Shown here: piece after piece, positions 1 through 5,309 of the stretch
Numbering within the stretch: the stretch's first letter is position 1
Layout: the number at the start of each line of letters is the position of its first letter
Source: Verrucomicrobiota bacterium
Lineage (GTDB): Bacteria; Verrucomicrobiota; Verrucomicrobiia; Limisphaerales; J093
Direction of reading: 5' to 3'
DNA: 10,639 nucleotides
Assembly: GCA_003695015.1 (NCBI GenBank)
Contig: RFJD01000089.1
Coordinates: forward strand, 1 to 10,639
Program-made: the position numbers and the translations under genes
Notes under the pieces: generated by a model
The model's input: the letters and a program-made list of their open reading frames with translations, nothing else
What the model was told of the DNA's origin: nothing
Database searches by the model: none

Positions 1-428
1 CCCCCAAGCGCGCCCCCCCCGGCCACCGCGCCTGGCCCGGACACGTCCTTCGGTTCGCGGTCCAAGCCCGCCGCCAACCGCCTCCCGGAGGCGGGAACCG
101 CTGGCTCTCGATCCTGCACGGCCGCCCCCCGGGAGAGTAGGCCCGCTCACATCATGTAGTGATGTCCAGGTCCTTGATTCGCCGAAAGTCTCCAACGATT
201 CAGCAGACGCGGACATCCTGTGCGGGCACTGTTGCCGGGCGGACCGAGAGCGCAAGAGGCGGGAGCGATCGCGCCGGCTGCCAACGGGCCAAAGGACAAT
301 TTCTGCATAATCTCCTGTCAATAAACGGCAAAGTCCACATTAGATCGATAAGGTTTTCTTCCATGAGTCAGCACTTATCCTAAAAACTTCGTCATTTAGT
401 CTTCCTATTGTTGACACTCCGCTAGCCT
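1..428. other. Upstream region without a supported gene
   Basis: I see no convincing gene here. The first 140 bases are very GC-rich. One + frame stays open from the window edge to a TAG at 138-140 and could be the tail of a gene outside the window, but it is Pro/Arg-rich and I recognise nothing in it. A short inverted repeat (CCGCCTC at 78-84 pairing with GAGGCGG at 88-94, 3-base loop) could be a terminator-like hairpin for an upstream gene, but no T-run follows. From about 290 onward the composition turns clearly AT-rich compared with the rest of the window, as expected for a promoter-bearing spacer in front of hemA. A GTG-initiated 74-codon frame at 159-383 has no family resemblance and no ribosome site. 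Confidence 0.5.
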
Positions 429-438
429 TTGCTAGTTC
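411..438 (+). promoter_or_regulatory. Candidate sigma-70-type promoter for hemA
   Basis: A perfect TTGACA (411-416) sits in the AT-rich spacer. The best -10 candidate is TAGTTC at 433-438 after a 16-base spacer; it matches the consensus poorly (TA only). The sequence GCTAG occurs twice (421-425 and 431-435), so the -10 assignment is ambiguous. Transcription from here would give hemA a leader of roughly 165 bases before the ATG at 612. The -35 box is seen directly; the promoter call is inference. Confidence 0.35.
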
Positions 439-611
439 TTACGTCGAAAGTTGTGATCGCTAAATCTACAGACCAAAACATCCTTAGCCCGGCCAAAACC
501 GACGCTGAAGTGGTCTGGACCAAGGCCGGGTGTGGGACTCTCTCCGACCGGCCCCCCTGCCCGGACCAAGCAGCCGGCGGCGATCACCAAGCCTCTTCAC
601 CGCAGTTCTTC

Positions 612-1730
612 ATGGTTGGTTTGAGCCATCGGACGGCGCCCGTGGAAGTGCGCGAGCGGGTGTCCGTCCCGATGGCGGAGCTGGTCCCCCAGGCCCGCCG
701 CCTCTTGGAGGCGCACGGGTTGCTCGAAGTCGTTCTGCTCTCGACCTGCAACCGCTTCGAAATCTACGCCGTGGCTCCCGCCGGACAGGAACCCGGCCCC
801 GGTCTGTTGGGGTTCTTCGGTCTGAACGCGGAGGAGATCGAGAACTTCGGGCAGTTCCTCACCGGTGAGCGGGCCATGGAACACCTCTTCGGGGTCACCG
901 CGGGGCTGGACTCCATGGTCTTGGGGGAGACCGAGATCAGCGGGCAGGTCAAACAGGCTTACCTGACCGCCCAGGCAGCCGGCCTGACCGGACGCATCAC
1001 CAACCCCGTTTTCCAACTGGCCCTGCGGACCGCCAAGGCAATCCGCACCCACACTCCCGTCGGCCGGGGCGCCACTTCCGTCGGCAGCGTGGCGGTGGAA
1101 CTGGCGGACAAGATCTTCGATGGCGGGCTGGCTGCCGCGGATGTGCTCATCCTGGGGGCCGGGCAGATGGGCGAGACTTGCGTGCGCCACCTCAAGAAGC
1201 ACGGAGCCCGGCGCATCACGGTTTGCAACCGCTCCGCCGACAAAGCCATCCGACTGGCGGCGGAAGTCGGCGGGCAGCCGGTCCCGTGGTCCGAACGATG
1301 GGACGCCATCGCCAGCCATGACATCATCGTGGGCGCCGCGGCGGCGGACGGATATCTGATCGAGGCGCCGGCGTTCGCCGCCCGCCGGGGCAAACGTGCC
1401 GGCCGGCCCTGTTTTCTCATCGACATTGCCGTGCCCCGGATCTTCGCCCCCCGTTTGGTCGAGCTGGAGGGCGTGTTTCTTTACGACATCGACGACCTGA
1501 GGCGGGTGGTGGAGGAGCACAAGGACCAGCGGCGGCAGGCCCTGCCCCAAGCCCGGGCCCTCATTGCCGAAGCCGTCGCCGAGGGACGGCGTCGGCTGGC
1601 CCCGCGGCCGCGCGGCGCGGCCCGGCCCGCCCTCCGCCCCCGACCCATGACCGATGATTTCGACGGCGGCCGTCGCGGGTGGCGACCGTCGTCGGTGACC
1701 CTCAGGACCCTCCCGGCCGGGGTGTCCTGA
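612..1730 (+). CDS. hemA: Glutamyl-tRNA reductase (short form lacking the dimerisation domain)
   Basis: NADPH-dependent reduction of glutamyl-tRNA(Glu) to glutamate-1-semialdehyde, first committed step of C5-pathway tetrapyrrole (heme) synthesis; cytoplasmic. From the ATG at 612 the product is 372 residues. It opens with GLSHRTAPVEVRER (3-16), carries the catalytic Cys in STCNR (Cys46), the HLFGVTAGLDSMVLGE block (91-106) and a Rossmann GAGQMG (182-187), then DIAVPR (271-276) and LYDIDDL (290-296). After about residue 328 the sequence becomes Arg/Pro-rich and the helical C-terminal dimerisation domain of the usual ~420-residue enzymes is missing; chlamydial HemA is similarly short. Start: 612 gives an almost family-like N-terminus, although residues encoded just upstream (QFF) would complete the first beta strand. 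An in-frame TTG at 429 is the only other initiator nearby, and its first codons look non-coding. No clear ribosome site precedes either. The neighbouring cytochrome genes suggest coupling of heme supply to demand. Confidence 0.95.
   Translation: MVGLSHRTAPVEVRERVSVPMAELVPQARRLLEAHGLLEVVLLSTCNRFEIYAVAPAGQEPGPGLLGFFGLNAEEIENFGQFLTGERAMEHLFGVTAGLDSMVLGETEISGQVKQAYLTAQAAGLTGRITNPVFQLALRTAKAIRTHTPVGRGATSVGSVAVELADKIFDGGLAAADVLILGAGQMGETCVRHLKKHGARRITVCNRSADKAIRLAAEVGGQPVPWSERWDAIASHDIIVGAAAADGYLIEAPAFAARRGKRAGRPCFLIDIAVPRIFAPRLVELEGVFLYDIDDLRRVVEEHKDQRRQALPQARALIAEAVAEGRRRLAPRPRGAARPALRPRPMTDDFDGGRRGWRPSSVTLRTLPAGVS
1702..1730 (+). terminator. Hairpin overlapping the hemA stop codon
   Basis: TCAGGAC (1702-1708) pairs perfectly with GTCCTGA (1724-1730). 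After one mismatch the inner stem continues as CTCC (1710-1713) with GGGG (1719-1722), including one T-G wobble, leaving a 5-base loop. No T-run follows, so it is not a standard intrinsic terminator. It could slow or partly end hemA transcription or protect the 3' end. Because it lies within the coding end of a GC-rich gene, chance pairing is possible. Confidence 0.3.
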
Positions 1731-1732
1731 AG

Positions 1733-1761
1733 TTGACACCGTTCACCCGCAATCGAGCAAA
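1733..1761 (+). promoter_or_regulatory. Possible -35 box upstream of the tetraheme cytochrome gene
   Basis: A second perfect TTGACA (1733-1738, again followed by C) appears three bases after the hemA stop and 83 bases before the cytochrome ATG. No convincing -10 hexamer lies 16-18 bases downstream (17-base spacing gives AGCAAA at 1756-1761). The 90-base gap and its A-rich, C-rich composition fit a leader for a separately transcribed cytochrome unit, but read-through from hemA is equally possible. Confidence 0.25.
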
Positions 1762-1810
1762 CGTCAGTACAAACCACCAACAACGAGACAAACCCAACAG
1801 CAGGAAAAAC

Positions 1811-1820
1811 AGGAACGCCT
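1811..1820 (+). promoter_or_regulatory. Ribosome binding site of the tetraheme cytochrome gene
   Basis: AGGA at 1811-1814 lies 6 bases before the ATG at 1821, with a second AGGA at 1802-1805. This is the best-spaced ribosome site near the start of the cytochrome cluster and fixes the start of the tetraheme protein, which then begins with a normal signal peptide. Most other starts in the cluster rely on overlaps or weaker sites, so this gene may be the most strongly translated. Confidence 0.6.
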
Positions 1821-2444
1821 ATGAAACGGAACGTCCAACTGACCGTGGTTGCGAGCGCCGTGTTGGCCTTGGGGACGCTGAGTGCCCGCGCCGGCATTGC
1901 CGGTTCGGCCCACGACTTCTCGGGTGAAACGTGGAACAGCTCCGGGGAGATCTGCATCGTCTGCCACACGCCCCACAATGCCAACACCAGCGTGAGCAAC
2001 TCGCCGCTGTGGAATCACGACGTGACCACCGCGACCTACACCCTCTACACCGGTTCCGGCACGCTCGATGCCACCTTGGGCCAGCCCAGCGGCGTTTCGA
2101 AACTGTGCCTGAGCTGCCACGACGGCACCGTGGCGCTCGACAGCTTCGGCGGCAACACCGGCAGCACCACCATCGCTGGCGATGCCAAACTCGGCACCGA
2201 CCTGAGCAATGACCACCCGGTCTCCTTCACCTATGACGCCAACCTGGCCAGCACCGACGGCGGTCTGTTCGACCCCTCGACGACCAACTCGGGCCTGGGC
2301 GGCACGATCGCCGACGACATGCTCTTCAACGGCCAACTCGAGTGCGCCTCGTGCCATGACGTTCACAACGACGCCGGCAATTCGCACCTCTTGGTGAAGG
2401 ACAACAGCGGCAGCGCCCTCTGTCTGACCTGCCACGACAAGTGA
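1821..2444 (+). CDS. Secreted tetraheme c-type cytochrome, OmcE-like (candidate nanowire subunit)
   Basis: 207 residues. Residues 1-24 form a signal peptide (KR, hydrophobic core, cleavage after SARA). Four CxxCH motifs at 45-49, 96-100, 175-179 and 201-205 bind four covalent hemes. Further conserved histidines suited as distal ligands are His31 (SAHDFS), His52 (CHTPH), His66, His132 (NDHPVSF) and His182 (DVHN). Small size, Gly/Ser/Thr/Asn-rich composition and motif order (CHTPHNAN, PLWN, CLSCHDGT, NDHPVSF, CASCHDVH, C-terminal CLTCH) match the small tetraheme cytochromes typified by Geobacter OmcE, some of which polymerise into extracellular filaments. Role inferred: the most abundant, electron-conducting subunit outside the cell. 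It stands first in the cluster with its own good ribosome site and is followed by a strong hairpin, as expected for a product needed in excess. Family-level cytochrome call is firm; polymerisation is inference. Confidence 0.9.
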   Translation: MKRNVQLTVVASAVLALGTLSARAGIAGSAHDFSGETWNSSGEICIVCHTPHNANTSVSNSPLWNHDVTTATYTLYTGSGTLDATLGQPSGVSKLCLSCHDGTVALDSFGGNTGSTTIAGDAKLGTDLSNDHPVSFTYDANLASTDGGLFDPSTTNSGLGGTIADDMLFNGQLECASCHDVHNDAGNSHLLVKDNSGSALCLTCHDK

Positions 2445-2480
2445 TCCTTGTCCGGCAACCGGCCGCCTGAGGGCAACGCT

Positions 2481-2517
2481 CGGTGGAGGCGGGTCTCCCG
2501 GCCACCCGCCTCCGCCG
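2481..2517 (+). terminator. Strong intercistronic hairpin after the tetraheme gene
   Basis: CGGTGGAGGCGGGT (2481-2494) pairs with ACCCGCCTCCGCCG (2504-2517): 14 base pairs, only one a G-T wobble, with a 9-base loop. No T-run follows. It lies 36 bases after the cytochrome stop codon and 81 bases before the next ATG. It could be a 3' stabilising structure or a leaky (or factor-dependent) terminator that makes the tetraheme transcript more abundant than the downstream genes. The rest of the spacer (2445-2598) shows no gene. Confidence 0.5.
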
Positions 2518-2598
2518 GCCAAGCCGGACCCCCGAAAGGCGCCTTGAACTCCATCGGTCCGGATCTGCCAACCACCGCCGGAAAACGTTGCTGAAGTC

Positions 2599-3282
2599 AT
2601 GTTGCCTCGCAGCCTCCATGTCGCAGGGATGATCGCCATGGCGTGGACACTCTCAGCCCCGGGCGTGAGCCGGGCGGGAACCATCGTGGGTTCCCGTCAC
2701 GACCTGAGCACCGCCGGCTCGCCGGAGGTTTGTGTCTGGTGTCACACGCCGCACAATGCCAACCAGACCATCACCGCGCCGTTGTGGAACCGGTCGGTCA
2801 CCACCGCCACTTTCACCCTCTATTCGAGTCCGACGATGGACACCAACCCGGGCACACCGCGGCCGGTTTCACTGCTCTGCCTGGGATGTCATGACGGGGT
2901 GTTGTCGCCCGACCAAACCGGGAACGGCCAGGACAACAAGCACGCGTTGCTCAACTACCACGGCTCGCCGGACTACACCTCGGACCCCAATTGTGAGCGG
3001 TGCCACACGGACATCTGGGGTGGTGGTGAACGGGTGTTGGTCCTGGGTACGGACCTGAGCAACGACCACCCCATCTCGATGCCCTATCCCTCGCCCGCCC
3101 AGGATCCCGGCTTCAACCAGCCGCCCGATCCCCAGGAAGGCTGGGGGGAAGGCTCGGTGCGGCTGGTCGATGGCTACGTCGAGTGCGTTTCCTGCCACGA
3201 CGTTCACGACCCGGACAACGATCCGTTCTTGAATCAATCCAACGCAGCCAGCAGTCTTTGTTTGGTTTGTCATAACAAATGA
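2599..3282 (+). CDS. Secreted pentaheme c-type cytochrome, paralogue of the tetraheme protein
   Basis: 227 residues with a signal peptide (1-26, ending VSRA). Five CxxCH motifs: 45-49, 94-98, 132-136, 196-200 and 221-225. Four of them align with those of the upstream tetraheme cytochrome, including the shared landmarks SRHDLS, CHTPHNAN, PLWN, TTATFTLY, CLGCHDG, DLSNDHPIS, CVSCHDVH and a C-terminal CLVCHNK. The extra heme (CERCH, 132-136) sits in an insertion of about 35-40 residues between the second and third shared motifs, which also supplies His115 and His121 as possible ligands. Another insertion (about 162-190) is Pro/Gly-rich. It overlaps the next gene by ATGA. The ribosome site before 2599 is weak; an in-frame ATG at 2629 would leave a shorter signal peptide without its basic end. 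Likely extracellular or periplasmic; perhaps a minor filament subunit or an adaptor (inference). Confidence 0.88.
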   Translation: MLPRSLHVAGMIAMAWTLSAPGVSRAGTIVGSRHDLSTAGSPEVCVWCHTPHNANQTITAPLWNRSVTTATFTLYSSPTMDTNPGTPRPVSLLCLGCHDGVLSPDQTGNGQDNKHALLNYHGSPDYTSDPNCERCHTDIWGGGERVLVLGTDLSNDHPISMPYPSPAQDPGFNQPPDPQEGWGEGSVRLVDGYVECVSCHDVHDPDNDPFLNQSNAASSLCLVCHNK

Positions 3283-4448
3283 GACTGGCTGACATGAGAC
3301 CTTGGCTCGGGGCGCTTGCCGGGGTGGCGGGCGCCGCCGTTTTTTTGAGCGGCTGTGCCACCGGCCCGAAGGAAGCCGCGTCGGCCCGGCGCTACGTCTT
3401 CTTCCCGCCGGCGCCGGGCATCGCCCGCTACCAGTATCTGACCAGCTTCGCCGAGGAAGCGGACCTGGGCGGCAGCAAGGGCGGATTCGCCGCGTTTGTG
3501 ACCGGGGAACGGCCCGAGTCGCAGAAAATCATCAAGCCCTACGGCATGGCCCTGCGCGGCACCACCCTCTATGTGTGCGATACCATCGCCTTCGCCGTGG
3601 ACATCATCGACCTGCGGACCGGCAAACTGCGGCGTTTCCGGCCGGAGGGTGAGGGGCGGCTGGGCAAGCCGGTGAACGTGGCGGTGGACGAGGATGGCAC
3701 CATGTACGTGGCCGACACCGCCTGGGGCATGGTGCTGATCTACGGCCCGGACGGCCAGTTCAAAGGCTCGATCGGCGTGCGGGGCAAGACCAAGCCGGCG
3801 GATGTGCTGGTCCGGGGCGACCGGCTCTACATCACCGACCTGCTCGAACGGGCCATCAAGGTCTATGACAAGCGTTCGCTCAAGGAGCTGTGGCGCATCC
3901 CGCGCCCGGGCGACGTCCCCCAAAGTGTGCTCCGCTCGCCGGTGAACCTCGCGGTGGGACCGGACGGACGCATTGCGGTCTCCGACTTCGGCGATTTCTG
4001 CGTCAAGATCTATGACTCCCAAGGCAGGTTCCTCCGCAAGGTCGGCGAGCTGGGCGATCACATCGGCGGCATGGTGCGGCCCAAAGGGGTTGCCTTGGAC
4101 CACGCCAACCGCCTCTACGTGGTGGACGCCGCGGCGGAGGTCGTCCAGGTCTTCGACGAACAGGGCCGGTTGTTGCTGTTCTTCGGCGAACCCACCGGCA
4201 GCGAGGTCGGACTCGTGCTTCCGGCCAAGATCATCCTCTCCTACGACCCGGAAGTGATCGACCTTTTCCGCCGCCACCTCTCCCCGGATTTCAAGGCGGA
4301 ATACTTGGTCTTCGTGACCAGCCAGTACGGGCCGCGGAAGGTGAGCGTTTTCGCTTTCGGCCACCGGATCAGCCAGGAGGCTCAATTGGCCGCGCAGGAG
4401 GCCACCGCAACGGGGGCGGCAACGGAGGCTCCCAACAAGAGTCGGTGA
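3279..4448 (+). CDS. NHL-repeat six-bladed beta-propeller lipoprotein (first copy)
   Basis: 389 residues. A lipoprotein signal peptide ends in the lipobox LSGC (Cys26), so the protein should be anchored to a membrane on the periplasmic or outer side. A conserved preface (FFPPAPGIARYQYLTSF, 41-57; VTGERP, 74-79) leads into a propeller of about six blades starting KPYGMAL (87), KPVNVAVDEDGTMYVAD (130-146), KPADVLV (172), SPVNLAVGPDG (220-230), RPKGVALDHANRLYVVD (267-283) and LPAKIIL (314). The last 25 residues are a low-complexity Ala/Thr tail. NHL propellers generally bind proteins and are not known to carry out this pathway's redox chemistry; here an assembly, docking or secretion-factor role is inferred from its place between cytochrome genes. 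The ATG at 3279 overlaps the preceding stop (ATGA), suggesting coupled translation; an ATG at 3294 is an alternative start. Confidence 0.88.
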   Translation: MRLADMRPWLGALAGVAGAAVFLSGCATGPKEAASARRYVFFPPAPGIARYQYLTSFAEEADLGGSKGGFAAFVTGERPESQKIIKPYGMALRGTTLYVCDTIAFAVDIIDLRTGKLRRFRPEGEGRLGKPVNVAVDEDGTMYVADTAWGMVLIYGPDGQFKGSIGVRGKTKPADVLVRGDRLYITDLLERAIKVYDKRSLKELWRIPRPGDVPQSVLRSPVNLAVGPDGRIAVSDFGDFCVKIYDSQGRFLRKVGELGDHIGGMVRPKGVALDHANRLYVVDAAAEVVQVFDEQGRLLLFFGEPTGSEVGLVLPAKIILSYDPEVIDLFRRHLSPDFKAEYLVFVTSQYGPRKVSVFAFGHRISQEAQLAAQEATATGAATEAPNKSR

Positions 4449-4486
4449 CGGGGCGATGGAGGGCGTCGCGTGGGACCGAGTGGGCT

Positions 4487-4507
4487 CGCCGGCCGGGAAG
4501 GTCGGCG
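4487..4507. repeat. GC-rich hairpin in the 4449-4619 spacer
   Basis: CGCCGGCC (4487-4494) pairs with GGTCGGCG (4500-4507), 8 pairs with one G-T wobble and a 5-base loop. It is the first of several inverted repeats crowded into this spacer and resembles the small palindromic intergenic elements (REP-like) found in many high-GC genomes. I cannot tell from one window whether it is dispersed in the genome. Confidence 0.35.
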
Positions 4508-4550
4508 CTTCGCCGTGCCCGGACATGCCGGGACCGGCGCGGGCCCGCGG

Positions 4551-4605
4551 TGGTCGGGCCGGCCGGAAGACGGTCTTGACGCGCCGGCTTGAGCCGGCAC
4601 GACCA
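4551..4605. repeat. Nested inverted repeat just upstream of the pentaheme lipoprotein gene
   Basis: The outer arms TGGTCGGGCCGGC (4551-4563) and GCCGGCACGACCA (4593-4605) match at 12 of 13 positions across a 29-base loop. An alternative small hairpin, GCCGGCT (4583-4589) with AGCCGGC (4592-4598), competes for the right arm, so two exclusive folds exist. The element ends 14 bases before the next ATG, just in front of its GGAAG ribosome site (4611-4615), so it could affect translation or transcript processing, or it may be a REP-like mobile palindrome. No T-run makes it a standard terminator. Confidence 0.4.
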
Positions 4606-4619
4606 ACGCCGGAAGCGCC

Positions 4620-5309
4620 ATGAGACCCGCTGGCCGCCAACCGAATCGGCGTCACCGGCCGGGACGATGGACCTTGGTCCTGCTGCTGGGCATGCTGCTG
4701 GGGAGCTGTTCGCCGGAGCGCAAACAGGCATGGCTGGAGTTTTTCTTCGACGGCGTGCCGGACCCCAACGCCCCGGCCCCGACCCAGGCGCGGCCCGGCG
4801 CCCGGGTCACACCCGCCCAGCAAGCCCTCAGCAACGCCCTTTCCCAAGCCGCCCAGCGGCGCGCGCGCGGTTCGGTGCATCCTCCCTTTGCGGAACGCCA
4901 GTGCCAGAAATGCCACCAGAGCCGGTTTTCCCAGAACCTCAAGCTGCCCCGGGAAGAGCTGTGTTTCAGTTGTCACGCCACCTTCATGGGAGACCGGCCC
5001 TGGCAGCACAGTCCGGCCTTGGCCGGGGCCTGTCTGATGTGCCACCACCCCCACCGCACCGAGCGCCCCCACCTGTTGCTCGTGGAGGGGGCGCCGCTGT
5101 GCCTGCAGTGCCATGAAGTGCGCGACCTGAGCCGGATTCCGCCCCACGCCGATCCGCTGAAACGAACCTGCTACAAGTGCCACGACCCGCACGGAGGCGA
5201 CCATCCGTACTTCCTCCGGCCCGAAGCGCCCCCTTCCGGGGCCGAACCACCCGCTGAGGAGACGGCCCCGGAGACCCCGGAGAACGCCGCGCCGGACACC
5301 CAGGGATGA
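4620..5309 (+). CDS. Pentaheme c-type cytochrome lipoprotein (doubled-CxxCH type)
   Basis: 229 residues. A basic N-terminus (RRHRPGR) and hydrophobic stretch end in LGSC (lipid-anchor Cys30). Just after the anchor comes a FFFDGVPDP segment (41-49); I recall this FFDGVP element from other cytochrome lipoproteins, so it may be a docking motif. Residues 50-90 are a Pro/Ala-rich linker. Five CxxCH motifs follow: 95-99, 115-119, 138-142, 161-165 and 184-188, with PH-type ligands nearby (CHHPH, CHDPH). The close spacing is typical of the doubled-CxxCH/cytochrome c3-like families, not the OmcE-like fold of the other three cytochromes. The C-terminal 30 residues are Pro/Glu/Ala-rich and heme-free. 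It overlaps the barrel gene by ATGA, so the two are probably made together; the inferred role is electron carrier at the inner face of the outer membrane feeding the barrel. Confidence 0.88.
   Translation: MRPAGRQPNRRHRPGRWTLVLLLGMLLGSCSPERKQAWLEFFFDGVPDPNAPAPTQARPGARVTPAQQALSNALSQAAQRRARGSVHPPFAERQCQKCHQSRFSQNLKLPREELCFSCHATFMGDRPWQHSPALAGACLMCHHPHRTERPHLLLVEGAPLCLQCHEVRDLSRIPPHADPLKRTCYKCHDPHGGDHPYFLRPEAPPSGAEPPAEETAPETPENAAPDTQG

Noticed and set aside
159..383. GTG-initiated 74-codon frame
   Set aside because: No ribosome site, no recognisable sequence, and it lies in the AT-rich spacer leading to the hemA promoter.
429..611. N-terminal extension of HemA from a TTG at 429
   Set aside because: It would add 61 residues with no family match, the first codons have AT-rich third positions unlike the gene, and the TTG overlaps the candidate promoter. 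It remains possible because the residues QFF just before Met 612 fit the first beta strand.
1590..1930. Frameshift explaining the short HemA C-terminus
   Set aside because: I looked for dimerisation-domain sequence in the other + frames through 1930 and found none.
3270..5204. 644-codon open frame on the minus strand
   Set aside because: It lies opposite the NHL and cytochrome genes in a high-GC region where long antisense frames are expected, runs across the repeat-filled spacer and has no family features.
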